A DNA stretch of 64,000 bases from Holacanthus passer (taxonomy: Eukaryota > Chordata > Actinopteri > Pomacanthidae). Position 1 is the first letter of the stretch. The number at the start of each line of letters is the position of its first letter. Position numbers and translations under genes: made by a program. Below the pieces are notes generated by a model. That model was not told where the DNA came from, searched no databases, and saw nothing but the letters and a program-made list of their open reading frames with translations. The stretch spans positions 831,001 through 895,000 of the forward strand of contig JAFREQ010000093.1 in the NCBI GenBank assembly GCA_025331565.1. Reading direction: 5' to 3'. Shown here piece by piece: positions 12,097-24,760 of the stretch.

Positions 12097-15000
12097 TCAC
12101 TTCTTGCCGCCCTCCTGTGGCTCCATGTAGTCGTCCGGCGGCAGCAGCGGGCTGAAGTGCAGCAGCGGCAGGTCGACGGCCGGGCAGCGATCCTTCGCCT
12201 GGGGCCAGCCCTCCCTGAAGCCGCGGGCGGGCGGGGGCGGGGGGGGCAGGTCAGGGTCAGCGGGACCGTCATCGTGATGACGGCGGTTGTTGTTGGGGTC
12301 AGGAGGAGAGACGCCGCTGCTGCTGCGGCAGCGAACCAGGAACGCCCCCCGGTGGCGGCGGTGGTACAGCAGGCCGGCCGCCACCAGCAGCATCAGGACG
12401 AGGGAGCTGAGCAGGAAGAAGAGCACGTAGACGCCTTTGGTCTCGGCCGACAGGCCTGAGCTGCAACCTGCACACAAACAGGAGGTGAGCAGCTCTTCAC
12501 CTCTGGACTCGCTGGTTTAAAGCAGAGTGGCAGAGAGTTGGATTAAACATGTGGAGTCAGAGAGTCATGTGCACCTGCAGCCGTCACATCTACACAGACA
12601 GTTCCTCCGGATCCCAGCCGGGACTCGTCCTGGAAGCCCGGCCTGCAGCGGCACGAGTACGAGCCGAACCGGTTCACACAGTCTGCATTCACATCACACA
12701 GCACCAGCTGGGTCCCACACTCGTTTACATCTGACTCACACACACGGACAGAGAGAGTTGATAACACCGTTTGTACTGTTAGTTTGTTAATGATTTAGTG
12801 GGATCATATAAGACCACACACATCGTCACATGAACATTATTAAACTTTAGAAGTTGAAGGATTTCTTTGGGGGACCCTGCAGACCCCGCAGACCCTACAG
12901 CTGTGTTCAGCACAGTTCAGAGGGAATCTCACATTTCCTGATACAGTTTATGTTGAGCTCCTTATATCTAGATTCTAAATCCCTCAGACACAAACTTGTG
13001 ATTTCATGAATAAAATAACTGAGCCTTATAAACCTGTTATGTGTTCAGTGTTGTGGATTTGAAATGGGACACGGCTGCAGTATGTGTGACCACATTCATG
13101 TCGACAGTGTGAATCAAACTCTACAACAGCAACGTTTCCACTCTGCTTCCTGCTGGAGGTTTGAGCTCTGCCGTACCTGCCGTCGACACAGAGGTGATGA
13201 CAGCTTCCCTGTGGCTTCCTCTCGCGCTGATGTCCGTGGCGATGAGGCCCTGCAGGGCGGAGTGGACGGCCCTGTGGACCTGCGGGCCCCCGGGCCCCTG
13301 TCCAGTCTGCAGCCAGAGGATGTACAGCACTCCTGCATTCAACCTGCACACGTGACCAGGATGCATCACTCATAACAGAGGAAACATGCAGGAAATAACC
13401 CGTTTTAGCAAACTTTAACTTCAGCTCTATTCAAACACAAACTTACACCACAGCTCGTATTTCAGCAGTTTTGTGAGCTTGTCGTGTACAAACCTTTTTA
13501 TTCTTTTGGAAGACATGGACAGCGGCGTGTGCAGAACCTCCAGCTGCTCACTGATCTACAGAAACACAACAACTTCACAATAATCCTACCGACCAGTCGA
13601 CACACTCCACATGGAACCTTTGATGTTTTCATCAACATACCAAAGCCTTTACTGACAGCAGCAGTGACCTGGCCAGGTCGTCCCAGGACCCGTCCAAATC
13701 CTGACTGAGATTCACCTCAACAGCCACTTCAAACAGGTGATCTGTCAGGAAGTCATGACTGTGACGCCAAAATACTAGTCCAATTCAATCCCAACATTAG
13801 AAAAATCTAATTTAGAGACCATAGATTTGTCAGTTTAACACATGTACATTGTTTCCAGCACAGATTGAAAAGTGACTAATGCCGTCTCAGAATGGATGGG
13901 ACATTTGTCGCGTTAAGATTCTTGTGAAGTTGTTTACTATCAGTCCGACACTCACCGCCGGGAAGATGTGGAGCTTCAGAGTGATTTCTGATGTTGACTA
14001 CAGGAGAAACACACAGTCAAACAGATTAAAGACATAAATGAATCTGGATGATTCAGTGCCCAGTTTGAACTACGATGAACCGATTTGTTTCCCTCGGTGA
14101 AAAGACGGCTCAGGCTTCAGTCCGTCACACACAGAACATGTAGTCAAGCAGAAACGGACTCACGGTTCCCTCGGTGGTCCGACAGCTGCTCCACCATGTG
14201 TGGGTGAGGATGAGTCTGCTCAGCCTTCTCTGGTTCTGGTCCCTCAGAAGGGGGAGGAAGCTGGTCTGAGGACTCGCTGACCTCGTCGACCTCCGTCCTG
14301 TTCTCACCATCAGCAGACTCGTCCTCCTCTGACCTCTGACCTGAACTTTCCTCCACGTTCCTCCGTATTGCCGTCGGGCTGCTCGTGGTGGGTTGGAGTT
14401 CGTGGTTCTGACCGACACGTCGCTGCTGTGGAGAAGCAGGACGGACGGCCGAGTTGGACGGGCCCGAAGGAGTTTGAGCAGCACCTCTTCCTGATCGAGA
14501 GGTCCCCGGTGTGGATGCTGGCGCTGTGGGCGCGGCTGTGAACGGGTACACGTGGCTGTAGTTCTCCGAGGCTGGATGGAGGATTTCATCCACCTGAGTG
14601 AAGATAGAAAATGGAAGAGATTCAAAATACTTTCTGGTTTTTACCAACATAGAAACATAACACAAACAAAGTCAATAATCTAAAAATCCAGGTGAAAATC
14701 AGGTCCCAGAAAAAAACATTTGCTGCAACTTCATTAAGTTTGACAGTGTTTTGTCCCCATTGACTTGGAGGGACTCTGATCTGCAGGATTATCACATCAG
14801 AGTAATGTTCATGAAACTTATTACTTTGCTGACGAGAGTCCGACTTTTAATCAGAGGAACATAAAAGTCTGAGTTTAAAAATGTGGCTTAATGTATAAAA
14901 CAGAAACAATGAGCCTGAGACTGTTTTGAAAGAAGAAATAACCCTCTCTTCCTCTTTCAAATTAAAAGTTGAATTCACAATTAGTAAAAGAGACTTTGGT

Positions 15001-16892
15001 TGAATTCAGGAGTTTTGCTGCTCCAGTCCTGCCTGGTCTGGTCTGACATTACTGAGTCTGTTGACTTCATAAGTCCTCTCTTCTCATGTTACTGTTAGAG
15101 TTTGTCATCATCATGTACTTGTCTCAACAAATGGCTCAGATGACGATGTGTAATGAGGCAGTGACGACTCCACAGAGATCCACAACTCTGCAGCTCTGCA
15201 GAGCCCTTTAGCCTCTTTTAACTCATTGTTTTGACTTGACTGCACAGGTACTGTCTGTTGTAAGCTCGCAGCTCTCAGTTTCCTGGGAGCAAGGCTGAAG
15301 AGAGGGCAGAAAGTGAACCAAAACAACGAGCTGAAAGATGCTAAAAGGCTCCACAGAGCTGAGAGGACGCGTACAGTCAATTCTCTGTGTGTTTGTCACT
15401 GTCATTGTGCAGCTTTAACAGCTCGCAGCTACAACAACACTTGACCTTAGTCAGTGGATCAGGGGATTAGCATTGCTAGAGATGAGGGTTTGATTCTCAC
15501 CTCAGGGTCTGTGTCCTCCCAGTTCAGCTCAGCCGTCACGGATGAAGCTTGATCATAATAATCGTACATGAGATCAGAATTTCCTGGTGAGGGAAGCTGC
15601 TGCAAATCTGAGTCCATGTGTTCGCCATCCATCAGCGGGCCGAATTCACTGTCCATGAATCCAAGAGATGGTTCTGACTTCCTGTTTGTCTCTGTGAGGC
15701 CCTGCTGTGGGTTGTAAATCACCGGCGGTCCAAAGGCCTGGTAGCGGCCGGAGAAGCCCCTGTAGGGCGGGCTGGGCCGGCCCCCGATCAGCAGTACCAC
15801 ATACAGAGTGTCGGAGGACGAGGCGTACTTGGCCTCTCGCCAGCACTTCTGCAGGACCTTGTGACCCCTGAAATGTCCAGCGGGCTCATCCACGTGGACC
15901 TGGTCCTGTTTGAGGCGGCAGGTGTCATCAGGGGTCAGGTCCTCCAGATGGAGATGGATCCTCTTCCCAGGATCCACCTGGATGGTCCAGTTGCACCACA
16001 GAGGCGGGTTGGAGCACAGGTAGTCCGGCGAGAAAAACTCTCCGGCGTCGCCGTGCAGCAGCTGGTGGCAGCTCCGCAGGGCGAAGAAGGCGCCGTCGTC
16101 ACCTCCATGTCCGTCTGAGGAGGAAACAGGCCGACGTCACAGAATCGTACCAGCAGAGTTTACAGCTTTCAGCTCATCACCAATACATGTGGTGCGTATT
16201 CTATCTCTAATGTTCAGGTTCATGTCCAACCCTCCAGGCAGCCACTGGTTTCACTTCAGCACAGAATGAAAGTCAGTGTGAAGACTTGAGTTTATCAATC
16301 AACCTACAGGGACTGGTTTTAAAACTCTTTGGAAAAGCAAGTATGAAGGCTGCTTACTGAACAATCTCTTTCCCATTTCTGCCAATTGTTTGTTTGTTTG
16401 TTTTTCTGACCATTTAAAACATCATATTTAATAAGAAGGTGTTTAAAAGCCTCTTTTAAACAGGCTGGTTATATTCTGTATTTATATACTGAACATTGAA
16501 ATATACAAAAAGGTTTTTTCTAGGCTTTTCTAAAAATATAACCGATTTTATTTCCATGGGAGACAACTGTCTGTTTATGAACCTTTACAGGTCAGCTCAT
16601 AATCCAGAGGCTGATTTTCAAATGCACAAAGAAAAGTACAGACCAACATTCACATTTAAAATCCCAAGAAATAGATTTTCAGTCTCACCTGGAGGCTTGT
16701 TGGCTTCTTCTCTGTTCACCTACAAACACAAAACAGCAACACACAGAATTACATTTCACCGTGTTTTTTAAAGCTTTGCCACAAAATGAGCTGAGGCCAA
16801 CAACTCACCTGAGAGTCACACCGTTTCCAAAATAGAACAAACATCAGCAGAAATATGAGACTTTTAAAGTTAAAGCTGATCCTTTGTGGCAT
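12097..16892 (-). CDS. CUB-SEA-EGF single-pass membrane protein (681 aa, 10 exons)
   Basis: Exons on the minus strand: 16809-16892, 16689-16719, 15501-16114, 14164-14593, 13956-13997, 13653-13741, 13494-13555, 13177-13343, 12575-12730, 12097-12467. All junctions are GT-AG, phases agree throughout, and the total is 682 codons including the stop. Exon 1 encodes a signal peptide (M1-Q28). Residues ~48-155 form a CUB-like domain: a Gly/SPDY start, the CNWTI core, and a GFSGRYQAF end. A Pro/Ser/Thr/Glu-rich mucin-like linker follows (~160-395). Exons 5-8 form a SEA-type fold (~395-505). Residues ~507-555 are a calcium-binding EGF starting DVNEC. Residues 570-592 are a transmembrane helix, followed by a ~90-residue tail with a proline run and a YMEP motif. 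The role is probably cell-surface adhesion or sensing (inference). ATTAAA on the minus strand at 11993-11998 gives a short 3' UTR. I do not recognise a named orthologue. Confidence 0.82.
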
Positions 16893-18797
16893 TTTTTCCC
16901 ACCAAATCTTTGTCTGTTAAACCACTGAGAAATGTGAGTGAATGAAGTCGAGCTGAACTTCACAGCTTCAGTTAAACTGCTGTTTTCCTTTCCTGTCTGA
17001 ACAGGTGAAATTCATCACTGAGCTGATTGAGGATGTTAATGTCAGACTTGTCCACCAGAGGTCCCTGTTGTACTTTACATTCAGGTAAAGGCTCAGTTGA
17101 CAGTTTGCAGCAGTTTTTATTTCAGATAAAGTGTCAGTAACTATTTTCACCGTCTGTCTCTTACAGAAGGAAGAAGCTGTCGGTTGTTAGACCATAATAT
17201 TATCTTTGTTTGTCTAATTATTATGTCGACTGCTAATGTAGAAATGTGTTAATAATAATAATGATAATTCAAACAATACAAATGAAGGTGAAATGAGAGA
17301 TATCTTCAATTTTTACTAACAGGACAAAATTCAGACCAAAACAATGTCAACAAACAGAAAAGAGGACGAGACTCAATTTATTGATTAAAATAAATTAATC
17401 AAATATACAGAATGAAGCAGAAGCATCACAGTTTGGATGTAAAATTTGATTCAGGAAAGAAAAAATGTTTTTTATCACAGCGTGTGTGTGTGTGTGTGTG
17501 TGTTCTTTGGTTCTGGGCAGATCATTGAGTCTGTTCTGTAACTCGGGATCAAAGGTTTCACACAGGTTTTTGTGTTTGATGCAAAAATAGTTAAAGGTTT
17601 ACAAACTGCAGTTTTCATTTGACTGTAGTAAAAACTCATTGTCAATAATGTTGAATTACAGCTACAGCTTTACCTGTTTCCTCCGGTCTCCCGACTCAGC
17701 TGTGAACTTCAAATACACATATTATAACAAATTTATGACACATTTTATATTATTGTTATACTGCTATCTATATTTTACTGTTGTATTATGTTATGTACTA
17801 TATCATATATATATTAATACAGACACAACATTGAGGATCATAACTGGATCATATTAGATATGATTGTATGCTGTTTGCTAGAAGATGTTTCATATTACTC
17901 TTAGTTGTATGTTTTCTGCTTGACTTTAATTTCTCTTGTTGAGTTCCTGCTTTTCTTTCTATTCTTTCACTTCATATCAATAAAGGTTGAACTCATCTCA
18001 CATTAGTCCTGAAAGAAATATGCAGCAGTGAAATTCATATGCACATGATGAAGCTGATTTTTTTTTTGCTCTGTCAATGGATGAACTACTGGCCGCTTTC
18101 ATCTCCAGCAACGAGCATCAGATTGTAGAAGATCATCATGTGTTTGTAGCCTGGTCGTCCTGTGAGAACCACGTATCTCCACAAAGCTTCATCAGACAAA
18201 CAGCCTGTTTTCAGCTTTGTGTCGATGCATTTTCCAGCTGAGTGGACAAGAAGGATATGAAAAATTGTAATCTGAGGAGCAACTAAAGCTGTCAGACAAA
18301 TGTAGTTGAGTATATAAAATACAATATTTGACTCTGAGATGTAGTTGAGTAAAAGTACAAAGCTGAATAAAACGGGAAAAACATGGGAATCTTTTCATCT
18401 TGACGTGGTCGAGGTTTTACGTCCTAACATCAGCCTGCTGACATGGCAGAACGTTTACATGGCAACTCTCACATTTGTTTGTGTACAGTTCGCATGAATG
18501 AAAGAATGTGGAACTTCAGATGTGTAATTTGCTCGTGCTAGTGTGTTGACGTTAGCATTAGTGAGGGACAATATTTGCTCTTTATGCAGAAGATTCATTC
18601 ATCAAATGCTTTCTTTTATATGCAGCTTGTGGAAAAGAAAACAAAACACATATAGTCGACCAGGAAATGCTTCATGAATTATTTCAATGACTTAAAAATA
18701 GTGATGCAAAGGTTTTGCTTGGACGTGAGGATTTAACATAATTAAAAGGTGTTTTTTTTTTTTTAACAAACTCAACACTGAGGATGAATGCAGGCGT
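16893..18797. other. Intergenic; b3gnt2 3' UTR and CUB-gene upstream region
   Basis: No coding exon seen. The part next to b3gnt2 should be its 3' UTR. AT-rich DNA with a (GT)n run at 17482-17503 and a fragment of the dispersed 'GTAGTTGAGTA..AAAGTACAA' fish repeat near 18.30-18.37 kb. The promoter of the CUB-SEA-EGF gene should lie just above 16.9 kb, but I see no clear TATA box. Confidence 0.5.
17482..17503. repeat. (GT)n microsatellite
   Basis: Eleven GT units, seen directly. Confidence 0.9.
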
Positions 18798-20027
18798 TCA
18801 CTGACAGTCAAGCTCAGGATGGATGATCCACGGCCAGATCATCAACGTCTCCTGTGGCGTCCGGTTGTGAACCAGCATCAGGCTCCTGTAGATACAGGGG
18901 TTGTTCCTGTGCTTCTCCTCAATGTCAAAAGTCCTGAAGCCGCTGTGCTTCTCAGGAACCAGGCCCAGCTTTTTCAGACACATCCCTGTGTAGACGTCGT
19001 CAATGGGATACAAGACTACCTGCCGAGATGCGTTGCAAAGTCTTAGCGCTAAGTCCCCAGAGTACAGATATCCTCCACCTCCCGCGTAGGGCGGGTACGG
19101 CCCTACAAACACACTCTCTGGGATAAAGTACTTGAGCTTCCGGCTTCGGTGTGGACTGGCGTTAGTGATAACATCACCTACGAACAAATCCTTGATCTTG
19201 TTCTTGGGCAGGCCTTCGAGGAAGTCAATAATTCGTAAGGTGTTGACGAAGACGTCATCATCGCCCTTGAGGATGTACTGGGCATGGGGACAATTTTGGC
19301 TGAACCACTCTAGGAAGAGGATCTCCTTCAAGGTGAGGTTGAAGAAGGTGTCCCTATGGTCCCATTGGAGGATGTCTTTGTGAAGCTTTGCCTCGTAGCC
19401 CAGCATCTTCTGCAAGTCTGGGAAGTGGTCCACCGGCGAAGCGTTGCCTAGCAGGAACACCGTTGCCACAGTCCGATTGGCGAAGGTGCCGGCACGTCCC
19501 CATGTTTCACGAATGGCCTGCCGCCGGTCAAAATGTGGGACGAGGGACTTGACCACCAGCAGCAGGAAGGGTTTTTCATCACAAATATCTGGCTGATTCA
19601 TCAGCACGGGGTATGTCCTGCAGCGCATGTACAAAAGAAAATCCTGGAAGCGCTGCGGCAGGGTGTTGTAGTCCAAGATTTGTCTGGGGACTCTGTAGTC
19701 TGGTTCACAGGGGTTGAGGGGCCCAGTGTCATTCAGCCAATCCGGCAGCTTGATGAGAGAGTCATCGGAGATCACCATGTTGGCAATGGGGCTGTAAATG
19801 AAGTCCAGGAGCTGCTGCTCCCTGTTCCAGAAAGATTTGCTCGGTTCCTGTGGCTGCCAAAACTTCTCAGATGGGATTTGAACCACTGTCTGCTTCTGGC
19901 CACTTGGTTTATGCGCGAGGTTCCACGTCACGCCCATCAGAACGCAGATGAAGATGTTGAGCATCATCATAATGCAGAGCATGCTCATCTTTCTGCGGGC
20001 CACAGGCATGTTGCTTCTCCTCTGCAT
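18798..20027 (-). CDS. b3gnt2: N-acetyllactosaminide beta-1,3-N-acetylglucosaminyltransferase 2
   Basis: Golgi type II membrane enzyme of the GT31 family. It adds GlcNAc in beta-1,3 linkage to galactose and so extends poly-N-acetyllactosamine chains on glycoproteins. The intronless 409-residue frame matches remembered human B3GNT2 (397 aa) along its length. It has an N-terminal transmembrane anchor (~15-34), a stem with FWNRE, and the GT31 motifs RRQAIRETWG (168-177), KGDDDVFVN with the metal-binding DDD (256-258), PPYAGGGG (312-319) and DDVYTGMCL (343-351). N-X-S/T sites occur at 99, 184, 195, 230, 332 and 388. An acceptor-like ...GTGTAG directly precedes the ATG, consistent with upstream non-coding exons. 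Met7 (codon at 20009) lines up better with the human start, so either Met is possible. It sits next to commd1, as in human. Teleosts can have several b3gnt2 paralogues, and I cannot tell which this is. Confidence 0.93.
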   Translation of the reverse strand: MQRRSNMPVARRKMSMLCIMMMLNIFICVLMGVTWNLAHKPSGQKQTVVQIPSEKFWQPQEPSKSFWNREQQLLDFIYSPIANMVISDDSLIKLPDWLNDTGPLNPCEPDYRVPRQILDYNTLPQRFQDFLLYMRCRTYPVLMNQPDICDEKPFLLLVVKSLVPHFDRRQAIRETWGRAGTFANRTVATVFLLGNASPVDHFPDLQKMLGYEAKLHKDILQWDHRDTFFNLTLKEILFLEWFSQNCPHAQYILKGDDDVFVNTLRIIDFLEGLPKNKIKDLFVGDVITNASPHRSRKLKYFIPESVFVGPYPPYAGGGGYLYSGDLALRLCNASRQVVLYPIDDVYTGMCLKKLGLVPEKHSGFRTFDIEEKHRNNPCIYRSLMLVHNRTPQETLMIWPWIIHPELDCQ

Positions 20028-20029
20028 CT

Positions 20030-23000
20030 ACACGAAGGACAACAAAGAAAATCACTGAAAATCAACAAGAAACAGGCTAAAATCTACAGTATCATATCCT
20101 CAGCCAACTTACAACAAAACCAAAGTATAAAGGGACATTTGGAAACATAGAGACAGCTCGGATGACCCTGAAGCCTTCAGCAAGACTAAGACTGGAAGAA
20201 TCTGGTCCAGCAGTTCAAGTCTGATTTCCCTCCGTTTGGTTTCAGAGCTCAAACCGGCTGAAAACAAGGCCGCATTTTTTTTCAACCTCTAATCCTGCAA
20301 GAACAGGCCCGTGAACAGTTTCTCGTCATCCCTCCTCACTCCCTCCTCCTTTCTTCAACAACGACAGACAGGAATCACACGTTTCCAATTGAGCTGCTCA
20401 CATGACACCAGTTTGCTGCCAGCAGTCTTTGTCATTGTACTGACTGAACACACAGAGGAGCACACACACGTTAACAAGCTCGTTTTTTCAACATGAGGTT
20501 GATGATGGCAGCAAAACGAGTCGTCAGCTAGTTTTACTTAAATACATGTAGAATTTACAGTTACCAGATAAACCACTTGATGTCACTGTTACTGTTAGTA
20601 AAGTTTCATACCCATTTGTTTAAATACGATAAAAGAACTGTTTATCCATTTTCACTAAGCTGAAAACACAAATACAGTCTGGCTTCTTTTTACCAGGGCA
20701 CTGGAAAGTGAGTTTGACAGGTAGGTTATTGGTCACAAACATTCAAAAACCTTTTAATCATGCAGTTTTGATTCTTATGTTCTCCTGGTTCAGACGTACT
20801 CGAGGCGTCCGTGGTGCTTCCAGTAACTAGTTAAGGAAACATAGAGAGTTGGCTTCAGTCCAGTTTTTAATCCAATAGTTGCCTCTCTCCTATGAAAGAA
20901 TCCTGATCAGAGGTCATTCTGGATAGACTTGCATAACTGTTACAGCAATCTGATAAACATCAGCTGGAAGGAACAGTCCTGCAGTAAAACCTCCACTTAC
21001 AATGTTCAGTTTCTGTTTTAAGATGTGTTGATTCCACTTTATGGTTTGTGTCCCTGTTGAACAGTGTTTCTAATATTTCTCAATCAGCTTTTACAAACAC
21101 ATTTACATCAGGACACGTTGCCATCAAATGTCGCTCACATGTTACCTGTGACTGGTGTGGAGATGTTTGGTCAGTTGTGTCGTATGGAGACCCAGACCCG
21201 TTCCGGTCTCGTACAGGTGACCTGCCGGGTGGAGACGGAGTCCATGAGGAACCAGGTGTTTGGTTCTGGGGCCATCTGGAGTTTAACACGAGGACACGTC
21301 AACTGAGAACAAACTGAACCATCTGTCACAGGGTGTGTGGGCTGTTTTAGGCTTTACACTATGAAAGACTATTGTAATGTGATCTGAAGATGATGAACCC
21401 CAAACCTTTAGTTCACAAGCCTTGAGACTAAAATGGCTAATGTGAACTGATCCCACCGGCAGAACGACGCATGCAAAATGTCAAAGGGACAACAAAAGTT
21501 CACTTCAGGGCAAATTTAATCTCCTGACATAAACCACAACTTTGTGCACAGAAAGGTAATTTTTAGTTTATCACACGTCCTGTGAGCTCACGTCTTGATC
21601 TGCAGAGTGATTCAACCTTAACCACAGTCGTTGTTTGGTTTTACTGAAGGATATCTGGATTCATAAAAGGAACAAACTGACTCATGCTAGTTTCTTACTC
21701 AGACTGTTTGTCCCGACACTATCAGAGTTTGTCATGTGTCTGGCTGAAACACACTGACCCCTGTAGGCTGTGGTGAACAAGGTCATCTTGATAGTACAGG
21801 AAACACTTTGGAGAACAGCAAGTTCAGTGAAAAGTGGGAGAAAATGAAAATTAGCTGCTTATTTTAAATCTGGACACATTGATGATCAACCAGTTCTCTG
21901 ACACAGTTTGAGTCAGCTCATTTTTGAAGCAGCCTGAAACCAACACTAAACCTACTTTCTACAGTAACTGGTCAGATCTCATGAGAGAAAATGGACAAAT
22001 TCTTTCCTGATTGTTCCTGTTCACTGATTCCTTTTTAATTGCTTGTGTGTTCGCTGCTGGATCACTATTCACCCCCCACTCTCCCCCGCTCTGTGCTGTA
22101 ATACCGTCTGGCTTCAGATGGTCTGTGGGGTTATTTTATTTCACAGATAGTATTTAGGGAACAAGCTAAACGTAAGCACAGAACCGACTTCATGACTTTC
22201 TGTTTGCACAATTATAAACTGAGAATCATTCAGTAAAATTCAGTGGAAGTATTACAATACTACTGTGAAAATACTTGGTTACAAATGCAAGTAAAGTAAA
22301 AATAAATAAGAATAATCAGGAAAATAGACTCAAAGTATCAAACTGTGTCTGTGTCTGTTCTTCTGTTCCATCTTCTGTCATCAGGTGATTTTTCCTCCTC
22401 ATTCATGTAAAAGCAGCATTTTTCCTGTTGGAGCTCATTTTCAACTATTTTGTTCAGGACTGAAACTAATGATTCTTTTCATTCTGGATTCATCTGCTGA
22501 TTCTTTTCTCCATTGATCGATCGATTATTGAAAACAGTGAGAAATGTGGTCACAATGATCCAGAGCCCAAAGTGACACCTTCACAATGTTGCTTTGCTCC
22601 AAGCAACAGAACAAACCTGCAAACTATTACAGACACATTCAGACTGTTACAGACACATTCAGACTGTTACAGACACATTCAGACTATCACAGACACATTC
22701 AGACTATTAGACACATTCAGACTATTACAGACACATTCACACTGTTACAGACACATTCACACTATTACAGACACATTCAGACTATTAGACACATTCACAC
22801 TATTACAGACACATTCAAACTATTACAGACACATTCACACTATTACAGACACATTCAGACTATTACAGACATTCAAACTATTATAGACACATTCAAACTA
22901 TTACAGACACATTCACACTATTACAGACACATTCAAACTATTACAGACACATTCAGACTATTACAGACACATTCAAACTATTACAGACACATTCACACTA

Positions 23001-24760
23001 TTACAGACACATTCACACTATTACAGACACATTCAGACTATTACAGACACATTCACACTATTACAGACACATTCAAACTATTACAGACACATTCAGACTA
23101 TCACAGACACATTCAGACTATTACAGACACATTCAGACTATCACAGACACACTCAGACTGTTACAGACACATTCAGATCAGTTAGAGGAAAAACTGAAAA
23201 TCTCTAAGCATGAAATGTTTTTACAAGAAAAATGACTTGAACAATAATCAAAATAGTTCCTGGGTAATTCCGTGCCAAATCACCAGAAGGCTCGCGACCT
23301 GCCATCTCAGATTTGCTTCATAATTTTTTATTTTGATGCCCTTGTAACTAATAATTACTGTGCAAAACTTTAGGCCAATATCTCCACTAATTTCGGAGAT
23401 ATGAAGCCTTCAAAAAGGGGGCGTGGCCCCTTTTTGGCATAAAGATGAGTGTTACAATCAAAGATCCATAGTTCGATGGCTAATAATGTTTGAACTGTTC
23501 ACACTAAAGGGTTCAGATTTTAACACATGATATAATAAGGCTAATTGTTGAGGACTATGAAAGTCTCTTCTGAAGGACTTTTCCATTGCTTGTTACTTCC
23601 CCCTTTTCAATCCAAATGAAATGGATGTTTTTTTAAATGTTTTTTTCTGCTTCAAACAGACAGACAAGTCTACATACACAGAATTAAATTTGTGTAATTG
23701 ACTTTTGTGAGATTTGTAAATCATTTATCATATTTACAAATATACTACAGATTTTTTGACTGCAACTTCATCAGTGTTCATTAAATATTCCCACGACGTC
23801 TCCGAGGTTAAGGTTCAGGTTTCGACAGGGTTTTATCGGACAATTATGAACAGACTCTTGGTCCATTCACACAGGTCGTCCAGGCTCCAGGATCTGCTCT
23901 GAAAGACGTCTGCGACTAAATAAATAAGAGTCAAGGAGGAATTATTTGAATCTTATTTCTCTATAGTTGTTCACCATTACTAATAATGACACTATGAAGT
24001 CACTCTGAAACTTCCAGGAGACGCCTGAAGAGACAAAATGAAGACGTTTCTGTGACAAGCTCATGTTCAAAGAGAAGAGACATGAATTCAAAAAAACATT
24101 TCTAATATTTCTAATGGCAGCTTTAGATATTTATGAGTTCAAATATCTTCATTTACGGGCTTTTAAAGTAAATATTGATGTATTTGTTTATTTGTGATTC
24201 TACATTTCTGCCCCCCCCCTCTAGCTCCGCCCCTGCGGTGCGTCCAGACACAAATTCAAACAGCTTTAAATCTTGTCAGCGACCAAACTCCGTAGATTTT
24301 TCTCTTATTCATTTCATAAGCGACATGAAATCATATCGTATGAAGCAGAAACAGTCGGACTGATCTGAGACAAACGAACCTGTCACATCGGCTCTTTCCG
24401 TCCTGGATGTGAGGTGAAGTCGGTCAACAGGCTGCACCTTCCTCAGCCTTCAGGTGGCGCTCTGCTCCTCACTCACACCTGGACCCTGTGAAAGCTGGGA
24501 GACCCCTCATCAGTCCTCAAAACCTCCGACGCGATCAGAAGAGTCACGTCCCGTGTTCAGAGTGGGAAAGAGGCAGAAAGGTGCAGCTCAGGTGTGCGGC
24601 TCCTGCAGGTGCTGCGCGCGCAGTGGCCCCGCCCACTGGAACTTTGAACAGTCTGAACTGAACTGTGAGATCTTCAATGATAGATTTAGTGATTTTGCAG
24701 TTCAACACAAAGTGAATGGTCTTCACTGAACGTCTCCACATCTGGGCTCAGGTGTTTCAC
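20030..24760 (-). other. b3gnt2 upstream region / probable 5' intron and promoter
   Basis: No coding exon seen between b3gnt2 and commd1. The acceptor just before the b3gnt2 ATG implies a 5' non-coding exon somewhere here. The best promoter-like stretch is 24.20-24.66 kb, GC-rich with minus-strand GC boxes (GGGCGG type) near 24.23 and 24.63 kb and several CpGs. A minisatellite fills 22.62-23.17 kb. A diverged dispersed repeat with an internal hairpin lies at about 23.24-23.65 kb. Confidence 0.4.
22622..23174. repeat. 20-bp minisatellite array
   Basis: About 28 tandem copies of a unit close to ACAGACACATTCAGACTATT. Units differ at two recurring positions (CAG/CAC/CAA and TATT/TGTT/TATC), and a few lack one to several bases. 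The array is nearly stop-free in two forward frames, giving long repetitive open frames. The low complexity and fluctuating unit length argue against real coding. Confidence 0.95.

Noticed and set aside
12064..12459. 131-codon forward frame over the last exon of the CUB-SEA-EGF gene
   Set aside because: It is the antisense shadow of a GC-rich exon with a clear transmembrane and tail reading on the minus strand.
22622..23174. CRISPR-like array
   Set aside because: Units are contiguous 20-mers with no unique spacers, and the genome is eukaryotic.
22586..23185. Long repetitive forward open frames over the minisatellite
   Set aside because: They follow from a 20-bp unit without stops, shift frame with unit-length changes, and have no signal, domain or splice support.
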